Shown here: piece by piece, positions 31,430 to 39,992 of the stretch | How the letters are laid out: every line of letters starts with the position of its first letter | Numbering within the stretch: position 1 is the first letter of the stretch | DNA from: JAJZGK01 sp035538795 | Lineage (GTDB): Bacteria; Pseudomonadota; Alphaproteobacteria; Rhodospirillales; Magnetospirillaceae | Reading direction: 5' to 3' | Assembly (NCBI GenBank): GCA_035538795.1 | Contig: DATLJS010000004.1 | Location: 1-64,000, forward strand | DNA length: 64,000 bases | Made by a program: the position numbers and the translations under genes | The notes under the pieces: model-generated | What the model saw: the letters and a program-made list of their open reading frames with translations, nothing else | What the model was told of the DNA's origin: nothing | Database searches by the model: none

Positions 31430-32971
31430 TTGGGGGACGAGGGCAGCAATCAGCCGGCACAGCCGTCCTGGCCGCAAAGGGAAGAAGAATCGTCCCTGGC
31501 GAATCTGGAGGGCGGAGCTTTGTTCTGGCGCCGCGCCCTGACGGTTTTTCTTTTCTGGTCCCTGGTGATCGTTCTTTCCCTGGCCGTCTCGCTGAACGAT
31601 CATTCCATCCAGAACCTGCATTTGTCCCAAGTGGCCGAAAGCGCCGCCGCCAGCGGCGACCACGCCCTACAGGACAAGCTGGAAACCTGGCGGCGTGACC
31701 TGACCCGCTCCACCACCACGTCCACCGGCCTGCACGGCCTGATCTGGCTGCTGGGCGGCGTCGCCATCGTCGCCGTAACCCGCCGGCTGTTTCTTCAGAA
31801 CCAGCAGCGTAACATGGCCATCGCCATCCAGCGGGAAAGCGAGATCGAATTCCGCACCACTATGGAAGCCACCACGGTGGGCGTGTTCCGCATCAAGAAC
31901 ATGCGCTTCGACTTCGTCAATTCGGCCATGGCCTCCATGTACGGCTATACGGTCGAGGAATTCCTGAAACTGGCGCCCATGGACACCGTCACCCCTGAGG
32001 AACGCGCGCTGGTCGAGGAAAACACCCGCCGCCGCGCCGCCGGGGAACCGGGGCATCCCTATCAGGTGACCTCCCTGCGCAAGGACGGCAGCACCTTTTA
32101 CGGTCTGGTCTGGAGCAACCGCATCTATTACCGCGGCAGACCTTCCACCGTCGGCAGCATGCTGGACATCACCGAACGCATCCAGACCGAACAGGACATG
32201 CGCCGCATGGTGGATGCCCTGGCCGCCTCGAACATGGAGCTGGAACGCTTCGCCTACGTCGCCTCGCACGATCTGCAGGAGCCTTTGCGTTCGATCACCA
32301 GCTTCAGCCAGTTGCTGGAACGCCGCGCCGCCGACGTACTGGACGACGAAGCCAAGGAATACCTCCATTACATCATTACCGGCGGCAAGCGCATGTATGC
32401 GTTGGTCAACGATCTGCTGGCCTTTTCCCGCGTTTCCCGCAAAGGCACGCCGTTCTCGCGGCTGGAAAGCCGCGATCTGGTGGAACTGGCCTTGCAGAAC
32501 CTGCGCGAAAGCATCCACGAGGCCGGCGCCGAGATCACCTTGGGCGAGCTTCCGGCGGTGGTCGGCGACGGCATGCAGTTGACCCAGCTGTTTCAGAATC
32601 TGATCGGAAACGCCATCAAGTTCCGCCGTCCGGGCAGCAATCCGCGTATCGCCGTGCAGGCCCGCCGCCAGAGCGAGGATTATCTGTTTTCCGTCACCGA
32701 CGACGGCATCGGCATTCCCGGGGAATATCTGGAACATATTTTCACACTGTTCCGCCGCCTGCATAAAGGCGACAGCTATCCCGGCACCGGCGTCGGACTG
32801 GCGATCTGCAAGCGGGTGATCGAACGCCACGACGGACGGATCTGGGTGGAATCGACCCCCGGCCACGGCAGCACCTTCCTGTTCACCCTGCCCGCCCCCG
32901 ACACCGAGCGCGCCCAGGCATTGACCGCCCGCGAAGACGGCTCGGACGACACCCAGATCACCACGGCATGA
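31430..32971 (+). CDS. PAS-domain sensor histidine kinase, membrane-bound
   Basis: Protein of 513 residues. Two membrane segments (about 32-55 and 100-118) frame a short periplasmic part. A PAS/PAC domain (about 135-255, with FDFVNSAMASMYGYTVEEF) precedes the HisKA region, where the phosphoacceptor histidine is in YVASHDLQEPLRSITSF. The HATPase domain shows NLIGNAIKFRRP, VTDDGIGIPGEY and GTGVGLAICKRVIE. No response regulator is next to it, so the partner is unknown. I choose TTG 31430 because GGGGAGG precedes it by 8 bases; a TTG at 31400 is the alternative. The 3' end overlaps the next gene by four bases. Confidence 0.88.
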   Translation: MGDEGSNQPAQPSWPQREEESSLANLEGGALFWRRALTVFLFWSLVIVLSLAVSLNDHSIQNLHLSQVAESAAASGDHALQDKLETWRRDLTRSTTTSTGLHGLIWLLGGVAIVAVTRRLFLQNQQRNMAIAIQRESEIEFRTTMEATTVGVFRIKNMRFDFVNSAMASMYGYTVEEFLKLAPMDTVTPEERALVEENTRRRAAGEPGHPYQVTSLRKDGSTFYGLVWSNRIYYRGRPSTVGSMLDITERIQTEQDMRRMVDALAASNMELERFAYVASHDLQEPLRSITSFSQLLERRAADVLDDEAKEYLHYIITGGKRMYALVNDLLAFSRVSRKGTPFSRLESRDLVELALQNLRESIHEAGAEITLGELPAVVGDGMQLTQLFQNLIGNAIKFRRPGSNPRIAVQARRQSEDYLFSVTDDGIGIPGEYLEHIFTLFRRLHKGDSYPGTGVGLAICKRVIERHDGRIWVESTPGHGSTFLFTLPAPDTERAQALTAREDGSDDTQITTA

Positions 32972-33651
32972 GCCTGGATCTCTCCGCCTTGGTGCTTTAC
33001 CGGGACGGCGATATGCTGATCCTGAACAAGCCCGGCGGCATTGCCGTACACAAGGGCGCCCGCACGGCCGACGATCTGGAAGCCCATTTCGGCGCCCTGC
33101 GCTTCGAACAGCCGACGCCGCCCCGGCTGGCTCACCGGCTGGACAAGGATACGTCGGGCTGTCTGGTGCTGGGCCGCCACGACGAGGCGCTGGCCCTGCT
33201 GGGCCGGGCCTTCGCCCGTCGTCAGATTGACAAAATCTATTGGGCGGTGGTGCGGGGACAGCCGGCCGAGCCAGCCGGATGCCTATCTCAGCCCATCCGC
33301 AAGCTGACTGGACCGGAAGGCGACCGCATGCGGGCGGTGGCCGAGGGACCGCCCGCCGTCACCCATTGGCGACGCCTAGGCGGAAACGCCGATTATTCCT
33401 GGCTGGAGCTAACGCCCGAAACCGGCCGCACCCACCAATTGCGCGCCCATTGCGCCATTCTCGGCTGCCCCATTCTCGGGGACCGGCTTTACGGTCCGGC
33501 CGGAGATAGGCCGCCCTTGCTTCTGCACGCCCGCAGCGTCGGCCTGCGTCTGCGCCGTGATCCGCTGACGGTGGAGGCGCCGCCGCCGGACTATATGGCC
33601 GAATGGCTATCGTCGTTCCAGCCACAGACCGCCAGCGCCGTTTTCATGTGA
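32968..33651 (+). CDS. RluA family pseudouridine synthase, paralogue 1
   Basis: Protein of 227 residues with the RluA catalytic core. Motifs are LILNKPGGIAVHKGA, the catalytic aspartate in LAHRLDKDTSGCLVLGR (about residue 59), KIYWAVVRG and ETGRTHQLRAHCAILG. No S4 domain is present, as in TruC and RluA. It modifies uridine in rRNA or tRNA; the target cannot be told. Its start overlaps the sensor-kinase stop by four bases. Its last 61 bases are antisense to the end of the convergent paralogue at 33591. Confidence 0.9.
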   Translation: MSLDLSALVLYRDGDMLILNKPGGIAVHKGARTADDLEAHFGALRFEQPTPPRLAHRLDKDTSGCLVLGRHDEALALLGRAFARRQIDKIYWAVVRGQPAEPAGCLSQPIRKLTGPEGDRMRAVAEGPPAVTHWRRLGGNADYSWLELTPETGRTHQLRAHCAILGCPILGDRLYGPAGDRPPLLLHARSVGLRLRRDPLTVEAPPPDYMAEWLSSFQPQTASAVFM

Positions 33652-34283
33652 TCCGGCGCTGGCGCCGACACCTGGATGGCCGGACGGTCGGCCCAATAGG
33701 GAATGGAGACGGCATGGGACTGCAAGTGCAGCATCGGCCCGGCCTTGCCATAGACCGGATCGCCGACGATGGCCCCGCCCAAGCCGCTGGCGCAATGAAC
33801 GCGGATCTGATGGGTGCGCCCCGTCTCGGGCTTGCACTCCAGCCAGCAGAGCCCCCCGCCCCGCCCGAGAACCCGCCAGCCGGTCGCCGCCGTCTGCCCC
33901 CGAGCATCGGCGACCATCCGCCAGCCGTCCCTAACCGAGCTGATTTTCAGCAACGGCAGATCGACCCGGCCCGAATCCGCTTCCGGGCCGCCCGCGACCA
34001 CCGCCCAATAGGTCTTGTCCACCGCTCCGGCGCTGAACAGCCGCCCCATGCGGCCGACCGCCTTGTCGTGGCGGGCCAGGATCAGGCAGCCCGCCGTGTC
34101 GCGGTCCAGCCGATGCACCAGCCTGGGCGGGTGGGAAAGGTTGAAGCGCAGGCCGTCGAGCATGGCCTCCAGGTGCACCGGCGTCTTCGGGCCGCCATGG
34201 ACGGCCAGCCCCGCCGGCTTGTTCAGCACGATCAGATTGGAATCGCGGAAAAGAACCAGGGCTTGCAGATCGTCGAAAGTCAT
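33591..34283 (-). CDS. RluA family pseudouridine synthase, paralogue 2
   Basis: Protein of 230 residues, closely similar in layout to the gene at 32968. It has LIVLNKPAGLAVHGGP, the catalytic aspartate in LVHRLDRDTAGCLILAR, KTYWAVVAGG and ETGRTHQIRVHCASGLGG. There is no S4 domain. The two genes converge and share 61 bases read in opposite directions. Both proteins end in a P-D-x-M stretch, so the overlap is in the least constrained part. The RNA target is unknown. Confidence 0.9.
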   Translation of the reverse strand: MTFDDLQALVLFRDSNLIVLNKPAGLAVHGGPKTPVHLEAMLDGLRFNLSHPPRLVHRLDRDTAGCLILARHDKAVGRMGRLFSAGAVDKTYWAVVAGGPEADSGRVDLPLLKISSVRDGWRMVADARGQTAATGWRVLGRGGGLCWLECKPETGRTHQIRVHCASGLGGAIVGDPVYGKAGPMLHLQSHAVSIPYWADRPAIQVSAPAPDHMKTALAVCGWNDDSHSAI

Positions 34284-34356
34284 GGCCGCAAGTTATGGCA
34301 CGGTTGACGCATCAAGAGAAAGGCGCTCTGCTCGCATCCAATATATCGGAGGATCC

Positions 34357-34761
34357 ATGCAGGATAAAATGCGGCGGATTTTGACCAGCGTGCGAACCAT
34401 CGCCGTGGTCGGCGCCTCGGCCAAGCCGGAACGGGCCGGGCATTATGTCATGGCCTTTCTTCAGGCCAAGGGCTATCGGGTGATTCCGGTCAACCCAGGT
34501 CTGGCCGGACAGACCCTGCTGGGGGAAACCGTCTATGCCGGCCTGCGCGACATCCCCGTGCCGGTGGACATGGTCGACATCTTCCGCGCCAGCGATCAGG
34601 TCGGTCCGGTGGTGGACGACGCCATCGCCATCAAGGCCAAAGTGGTGTGGATGCAGTTGGGTGTCGTCAACGAAGAGGCTGCTGACAAGGCCGAAGCCGC
34701 CGGGCTGGAGGTGGTCATGGACCGCTGCCCGAAAAACGAAATGCCCAGGCTGGGATTGTAG
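34357..34761 (+). CDS. CoA-binding domain protein (YccU-like)
   Basis: Protein of 134 residues with a single Rossmann-type CoA_binding_2 domain. The start RTIAVVGASAKPERAGHYVM is the nucleotide loop and YRVIPVNPGLAGQTLLGE follows; VDMVDIFRASDQVGPVVDDA and VVWMQLGVVNEEAADKAEAA are typical of YccU. The end carries the conserved MDRCPKNEMPRL. A perfect GGAGG lies 5 bases before the ATG. The physiological role of the family is not settled. Confidence 0.9.
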   Translation: MQDKMRRILTSVRTIAVVGASAKPERAGHYVMAFLQAKGYRVIPVNPGLAGQTLLGETVYAGLRDIPVPVDMVDIFRASDQVGPVVDDAIAIKAKVVWMQLGVVNEEAADKAEAAGLEVVMDRCPKNEMPRLGL

Positions 34762-34765
34762 GCGC

Positions 34766-34885
34766 TTAACGCCCGTACAGGCTGACGGCAGGCTTCGGCC
34801 CGGCCGCGCCAGCGCCGGTGAAGGGGCTGAGGGCGGCCACCGCCAATAAAATCAGCGCCGCCAGGGCAAATCCGCGAGAAGCCAT
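34766..34885 (-). CDS. Tiny secreted or membrane-anchored peptide
   Basis: Peptide of 39 residues. It starts MASRGFALAALILLAVAALS, a basic residue followed by a hydrophobic run like a signal peptide, with a possible cleavage site near GAGAAG, and ends KPAVSLYGR. An ATG two codons upstream (34891) is possible. Its stop lies four bases from the stop of the convergent CoA-binding gene. A good sigma-70 promoter overlapping an AT-rich palindrome sits about 35 bases upstream, which is the main reason to believe it is expressed. I know no family for it. Confidence 0.55.
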   Translation of the reverse strand: MASRGFALAALILLAVAALSPFTGAGAAGPKPAVSLYGR

Positions 34886-34915
34886 CGTCATCGTCCAATT
34901 TCACACGTTCATTTA

Positions 34916-34952
34916 GTATATAAATATTATATACCAGAAGCGGCTTAGTCAA
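34916..34952 (-). promoter_or_regulatory. Promoter with overlapping 19-base palindrome
   Basis: On the minus strand TTGACT (34952-34947) and TAATAT (34929-34924) are 17 bases apart; TATAAT with 15 bases is also possible. The -10 region lies in a palindrome, GTATATA (34916-34922) and TATATAC (34928-34934), a likely operator. It faces the small peptide gene; the ybhG operon is divergent. Confidence 0.6.
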
Positions 34953-35063
34953 TTAATTTTGTTGATATATACAGTTCGATCATGTGCTTTATCTGGGAAC
35001 GGCGCTTGCCGCATGACGAAAAAGGCCTAAAATCCAAGGGTTATTGTTCCCGTGGAGGTCATG

Positions 35064-36038
35064 ATGAACAGGCCCCTAGTCGCCGGCGCCGCGCTTGCCA
35101 TTACCGTCGCCGCCATCGGCGGATGGCTGTGGCAGCATCCTCAAAGCCCGAGCGGCTCCCTGGCCCTGCAAGGCAACGTCGACGTTCGTCAGGCCGATCT
35201 CTCCTTCAAGGTTGCCGGACGCATCGACGCCATGGCTGTTCAAGAGGGCGACAAAGTCGCCGCCGGGCAGATCATCGCCACTTTGGAACGCACCAATTAT
35301 CAAGCCGCCCTGGATCAGGCCGCGGGGCAGCAGACGTCCGCCGCCGCCGCCCTGACCGAGCTTGAAAACGGCTCCCGCCCGGAAGAAATCGATCAAGCCA
35401 AAGCCCAGGTGGCCCAGGCCGAGGCGACGCTGGTCAATGCCCGCCTGACGTTCAAGCGTCAGCAGGAACTGGTGAAAAGCGATTTCACCTCGCACTCCAA
35501 CTACGATCTGGCCCAAGCTTCCCTGCGTCAGGCCGAGGCTCAACTGGCGTCATCCAAGGCCGCCCTGATCCTGGCGGTCAAAGGACCGCGGCAGGAACGC
35601 ATCGACGCCGCCAAGGGCCAACTCGATCAAGCCAAGGCGGCTTTAGACCTGGCCCGGCAGAATCTCGCCGACACCACCCTGAGCGCGCCCGAAGACGGCG
35701 TGGTGATGTCGCGCGTCAAGGAACCGGGCACTGTCGCCGCAGCCGGCGACATCGTCTACAGCGTCGTCCTGACCCACCCCACCTGGATCAGGGCCTATGT
35801 CCCCGAACCCGATCTGGACCGGGTGCATCCCGGCCAAGGCGCGGAAATCGTCACCGACGGCGGACGGCATTACCAGGGGCAGGTAGGCTACGTCTCGCCC
35901 CTGGCGGAGTTCACGCCCAAGACCGTGCAGACGCCGGAGCAGCGGGCCGACCTCGTCTATCGTCTGAGAGTGGTGGTCAACGCCGACGACGGCAATCTGC
36001 GCCAGGGCATGCCCGTCACCCTGCATCTGGGGCAGTGA
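35064..36038 (+). CDS. ybhG: HlyD-type membrane fusion protein of an ABC efflux system (YbhG-like)
   Basis: Periplasmic adaptor of 324 residues anchored by an N-terminal hydrophobic segment (about 5-24). The lipoyl half-motifs are LSFKVAGRIDAMAVQEGDKV near residue 46 and LSAPEDGVVMSRVKEPGTV near residue 210. Between them is a long coiled coil (about 85-200) rich in Gln and Ala. The beta-barrel part includes WIRAYVPEPDLDRVHPGQ. It starts the four-gene operon ybhG-ybhF-ybhS-ybhR. GGAGG lies 5 bases before ATG 35064; ATG 35061 is too close to it. Confidence 0.9.
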   Translation: MNRPLVAGAALAITVAAIGGWLWQHPQSPSGSLALQGNVDVRQADLSFKVAGRIDAMAVQEGDKVAAGQIIATLERTNYQAALDQAAGQQTSAAAALTELENGSRPEEIDQAKAQVAQAEATLVNARLTFKRQQELVKSDFTSHSNYDLAQASLRQAEAQLASSKAALILAVKGPRQERIDAAKGQLDQAKAALDLARQNLADTTLSAPEDGVVMSRVKEPGTVAAAGDIVYSVVLTHPTWIRAYVPEPDLDRVHPGQGAEIVTDGGRHYQGQVGYVSPLAEFTPKTVQTPEQRADLVYRLRVVVNADDGNLRQGMPVTLHLGQ

Positions 36039-36040
36039 TC

Positions 36041-37765
36041 ATGGAGCCGCTCATCCGCATCGACGGGGTGAGCAAGCGTTTCGATGGCCGGAAATGTCCG
36101 GCCATCGACGGCCTGACCACGACCTTCGGCGCCGGACGCATCAACGGTCTGGTGGGACCGGACGCCGCCGGAAAAACGACGCTGATCCGCCTGATGGCCG
36201 GCCTGCTGGCCCCCACTTCCGGTTCGATCCGCATCGCCGGGTTGGACCCGGTGACCCAGGCCGAGCAATTGCGCCGCGTCGTCGCCTACATGCCCCAGCG
36301 CTTCGGCCTGTACGAAGATCTGACGGTGCTGGAAAACCTAACGCTGTACGCCGACATCCGCGAAGTGGTCGGGGACGAGCGCAAGCGCCGCTTCGAACAA
36401 TTGCTGTCCTTCACCGATCTGGCCCGTTTCACCGGACGCCTGGCCGGCAAGCTGTCGGGGGGCATGAAACAGAAATTGGGACTAGCCTGCGCCCTGGTCA
36501 GCGTCCCCAAATTGCTGCTGCTGGACGAACCCAGCGTCGGCGTCGACCCCATTTCACGGCGCGAACTGTGGCGCATGGCCGCCGAACTGGTCGATCAGGG
36601 CATCGCCGTCGTCTGGAGCACCGCCTATCTGGACGAGGCCGAGCGCTGCGCCTCGGTGCTGCTACTGAACGAGGGACGGGCCCTGCATGACGGCCCGCCA
36701 CAGGATCTGACCGCCGAGCTTCAGGGTCGCAGCCTGTTGATGACCGGGTTGGCCGGCCGGCGCCGCGCCGTTCTCGACCGCGCCCTGAATCATCCCGCCG
36801 TCATCGACGGCATCGTCCAGGGCGACGCTTTGCGGCTGGTGCTGGCCCCGGGCGCGGCCGTTCCGTCTCCCGCCGAACTGGGAGCCCCGGCCGAGGCCCG
36901 ATTGAGCCAGACACCCCCCCGCTTCGAGGACGCCTTCGTCGCCCGGCTGGGCTCCCGCCGCCACGCCGCGTCTCCTTATGCCGCCCGCGCCGCCTTGGAC
37001 TCGGGCAGCGAGATCACCGTAAGGGCCGAACGCCTGACCAAACGCTTCGGCGCCTTCACCGCCGCCGCCGACATCGCCTTCGCCATCAAGGGCGGAGAAA
37101 TCTTCGGCCTGCTCGGTCCCAACGGCGCCGGAAAATCCACCAGCTTCAAGATGCTGTGCGGCCTGTTGAAACCGACATCGGGCAAAGCCTCGGTCGGCGG
37201 CCTCGACCTTGCTCGCGCCGCCTCGCAGGCCCGCGGCCGTATCGGCTACATGGCTCAGAAATTTTCGCTCTACGCCGATCTGTCGGTACGCCAGAACCTG
37301 AACTTTTTCGCCGGCATCTACGGGCTGGGACGGCGGACGGCGGAAGTGTCGGAGCGCATGGTCGAGGCCTTCGCCCTGGAACCCTATCTGGACCACAATG
37401 CCGGCGGCCTGCCGCTGGGCTTCAAGCAGCGCCTGGCTTTGGCCTGCGCCACCCTGCACGACCCGGCGGTTCTGTTCCTGGACGAACCCACATCCGGCGT
37501 CGATCCCCTGACCCGGCGGGAATTCTGGAGCCACATAAACGCCATGGTCGGGCGCGGCGTCACCGTGGTGGTCACCACCCATTTCATGGACGAAGCGGAG
37601 TATTGCGACCGCATCGCCCTGATCTATCGCGGCCGCATGATCGCCGAAGGCCCGCCCGATTCGTTGAAGGCGACCGCCCGCAGCCTCGCCAATCCGGCCC
37701 CCACCCTGGAAGACGCCTTCATCGCCCTGGTGGAACAGGCCGACAAAACGGAGGCCGCCGAATGA
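36041..37765 (+). CDS. ybhF: ABC transporter ATPase with two fused nucleotide-binding domains (YbhF-like)
   Basis: Protein of 574 residues with two complete ATPase domains. The first (about 5-235) has GPDAAGKTTLIRLMAG as Walker A, LSGGMKQKLGLACAL as signature and LLLLDEPSVGVDP as Walker B. The second (about 325-560) has GPNGAGKSTSFKMLCG, then LPLGFKQRLALACA, a divergent signature with no LSGG, and LFLDEPTSGVDP. Duplicated ATPases of this kind match E. coli YbhF, which with YbhS and YbhR forms an efflux pump. It begins two bases after ybhG and overlaps ybhS by four. Confidence 0.92.
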   Translation: MEPLIRIDGVSKRFDGRKCPAIDGLTTTFGAGRINGLVGPDAAGKTTLIRLMAGLLAPTSGSIRIAGLDPVTQAEQLRRVVAYMPQRFGLYEDLTVLENLTLYADIREVVGDERKRRFEQLLSFTDLARFTGRLAGKLSGGMKQKLGLACALVSVPKLLLLDEPSVGVDPISRRELWRMAAELVDQGIAVVWSTAYLDEAERCASVLLLNEGRALHDGPPQDLTAELQGRSLLMTGLAGRRRAVLDRALNHPAVIDGIVQGDALRLVLAPGAAVPSPAELGAPAEARLSQTPPRFEDAFVARLGSRRHAASPYAARAALDSGSEITVRAERLTKRFGAFTAAADIAFAIKGGEIFGLLGPNGAGKSTSFKMLCGLLKPTSGKASVGGLDLARAASQARGRIGYMAQKFSLYADLSVRQNLNFFAGIYGLGRRTAEVSERMVEAFALEPYLDHNAGGLPLGFKQRLALACATLHDPAVLFLDEPTSGVDPLTRREFWSHINAMVGRGVTVVVTTHFMDEAEYCDRIALIYRGRMIAEGPPDSLKATARSLANPAPTLEDAFIALVEQADKTEAAE

Positions 37766-38880
37766 GCCTGCGCCCCCTGTTCGCCCTGATCCGCAAGGAA
37801 AGTCTGCAAATCCTGCGCGACCCCAGCAGCCTGCTGATCGCCGTGGTGCTGCCGCTGATCCTGTTGTTCCTATTCGGCTACGGCGTCAGCTTCGACCTGA
37901 AGGACAGCCCGGTCTGCGTGGTGGTCGAACAGACCAGCCAGCCGGCGGAAAGTCTGGCGGCGTCGTTCCAGGCCTCTCCCTTTTTCAAGACGCAGCGGGA
38001 AAGAGCCGTCGCCCCCTGCAAGGACCGACTGGTGTCCGGCGGCATCAACGGCATCGTAGTCATTCCCGCAGACTTCGCCGCCCGGCTGAACGGCGGCGAC
38101 GCCGCCCCCATACAGATCCTGGTCGACGGCTCCGATCCCAACACCGCCGGACTGATGGAGAACTATCTGTCCGGCACCATCCGGGTCTGGCAGGCCATCA
38201 GCGCCGACATGAACGGCGGCGCCGTCCGCGAGCGGATCGGCGTCACCTCGCGGGTCTGGTACAATCCCGCCAAGCAAAGCCGCCTGTTCCTGTTGCCCGG
38301 TCTGGTCGCCGTCATCATGACCCTGATCGGCACTATGCTAACGTCGCTGGTGGTCGCCCGCGAATGGGAACGCGGCACCATGGAGGCGATGATGGCCACG
38401 CCCCTGTCGGTGCCGCAATTGCTGCTGGGCAAGCTGATTCCCTATTACCTGCTGGGCATGGCCGCCATGGCCGCCACCACGGTCATCGCCATGCTGCTGT
38501 TCGGCGTGCCGCTGCGCGGTTCGGTCTGGGCGCTGGCGGGGGTCACGTCGGTGTTCCTGCTGACCACCCTGGGCCAGGGGCTGCTGATCTCGACCCTGGC
38601 GAAAAACCAGTTCGTCGCCACCCAAGCCGCCTTGTTCTCGGCCTTCCTGCCCGCCTTCCTGCTGTCGGGGCTGGTCTATGAGATCGCTTCGATGCCGTGG
38701 CCGATCCAGTGGTTCACCCGCATCATCCCGGCCCGCTATTACGTCCCCAGCCTGCAAACCCTGTTTCTGGCTGGCGACGAGCCCGGCGTGCTGATCCCCC
38801 ATACATTGTCGATGCTGGCCATCGCCGCCGTGATGTTCGCCGTCGTCGTCAAGAAAACGCCGCGCAGACTGGACGGCTGA
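37762..38880 (+). CDS. ybhS: ABC-2 type permease (YbhS-like)
   Basis: Inner-membrane permease of 372 residues. A membrane segment near residues 22-42 (IAVVLPLILLFLFGYGVSFD) is followed by a large periplasmic domain and about five segments from residue 170 on. The ABC-2 cluster VAREWERGTMEAMMATPLSV and the late YEIASMPWPIQWFTRIIPAR are characteristic of YbhS/YhhJ proteins. It starts in the ATGA overlap with ybhF and ends two bases before ybhR. The exported compounds may be drugs, chloramphenicol-like or cationic, by analogy only. Confidence 0.92.
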   Translation: MSLRPLFALIRKESLQILRDPSSLLIAVVLPLILLFLFGYGVSFDLKDSPVCVVVEQTSQPAESLAASFQASPFFKTQRERAVAPCKDRLVSGGINGIVVIPADFAARLNGGDAAPIQILVDGSDPNTAGLMENYLSGTIRVWQAISADMNGGAVRERIGVTSRVWYNPAKQSRLFLLPGLVAVIMTLIGTMLTSLVVAREWERGTMEAMMATPLSVPQLLLGKLIPYYLLGMAAMAATTVIAMLLFGVPLRGSVWALAGVTSVFLLTTLGQGLLISTLAKNQFVATQAALFSAFLPAFLLSGLVYEIASMPWPIQWFTRIIPARYYVPSLQTLFLAGDEPGVLIPHTLSMLAIAAVMFAVVVKKTPRRLDG

Positions 38881-38882
38881 CC

Positions 38883-39986
38883 ATGTGGCAACGCATCCTC
38901 GCCCTGATCGTCAAAGAGCTGTGGGCCGTCTGGCGCGACAAGAAAAGCCGGATGATCCTGATCGTGCCGCCCATCGTGCAGATGGTTCTGTTCAGCTTCG
39001 CCACCACCCTGGAAGTGAAAAACATCGAGATCGCCGTCATCAACCGCGACATGGGCGGCCACGGCATCGAGATGGTGCAGCGTCTGGCCGGATCGAAGGA
39101 TCTGGTCAAGCGGGTGCGCATGATGAGCGGCGAAGCCCAGGCGGCGAACGCCCTGGCGTCGCAGTCGGTGCTGATGATCCTGCGCATTCCCGCCGATTTC
39201 TCGCGCACCCTGGATGCGGGAAAAAGCGCCGAGCTGGACCTGATGCTGGACGGCCGGAAATCCAACGCGGCGCAAATTCTGGAAGGCTATGTCACCACCA
39301 TCGCCCAGCAATACGCCTTGGATCTGGCGGGCGGGCGAGCCAGCGGCGCGGCCGTCGCGCCCCGCGCCTTCTTCAATCCCAATTTGGAAAGCGCCTGGAA
39401 CACCGTGCCCGCCCTGACCGCCATCCTGACCATGATCATGGGGCTGGTGGTCACCGGCCTGTCGGTGGCCCGCGAACGGGAACTGGGCACCTTCGAGCAA
39501 CTTCTGGTGTCGCCTGCCCGCCCCATCGAAATCATCGTCGGCAAGACCGTGCCGGGCATGGTCATCGGCTTGGCCGAAGGCAGCGTCATCGTCGCCTTCG
39601 CCCATTTCGTCTTCGCCGTGCCGCTGACGGGATCGGTACCGCTGCTCTATCTGGGCATGGCGGTCTATCTGGCCTCGGTAATCGGCGTCGGCCTGTTCAT
39701 CTCGTCGCTGGTCGCCACCCAGCAGCAAGCCATGCTGGGAGCCTTCACCTTCGTCGCTCCGGCCATCCTGCTGTCGGGTTTCGCCACCCCCATCGCCAAC
39801 ATGCCGGACTGGCTGCAAACGGTGACGCTGGGCAATCCCGCCCGCTATTTCCTGGTCATCATCAAGGGCGTCTTCCTGAAAGACATGCCGGCGGCGGAGG
39901 TGCTTGGACAGATCGGACCCATGGCCCTGATCGCCCTGATCACCCTTTCCGCCGCCTCGTGGCTGTTCCGGCACCGGCTGGAATAA
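38883..39986 (+). CDS. ybhR: ABC-2 type permease (YbhR-like)
   Basis: Inner-membrane permease of 367 residues, homologous to the preceding gene. It starts RILALIVKELWAVWRDKKSR, has a first membrane segment at about 24-44, a periplasmic domain, and about five later segments with VARERELGTFEQLLVSPARP as the ABC-2 cluster. The pair YbhS/YbhR forms a heterodimeric pore driven by YbhF. It ends six bases before the stop of the convergent chemoreceptor. Confidence 0.92.
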   Translation: MWQRILALIVKELWAVWRDKKSRMILIVPPIVQMVLFSFATTLEVKNIEIAVINRDMGGHGIEMVQRLAGSKDLVKRVRMMSGEAQAANALASQSVLMILRIPADFSRTLDAGKSAELDLMLDGRKSNAAQILEGYVTTIAQQYALDLAGGRASGAAVAPRAFFNPNLESAWNTVPALTAILTMIMGLVVTGLSVARERELGTFEQLLVSPARPIEIIVGKTVPGMVIGLAEGSVIVAFAHFVFAVPLTGSVPLLYLGMAVYLASVIGVGLFISSLVATQQQAMLGAFTFVAPAILLSGFATPIANMPDWLQTVTLGNPARYFLVIIKGVFLKDMPAAEVLGQIGPMALIALITLSAASWLFRHRLE

Positions 39987-39992
39987 GCGACC

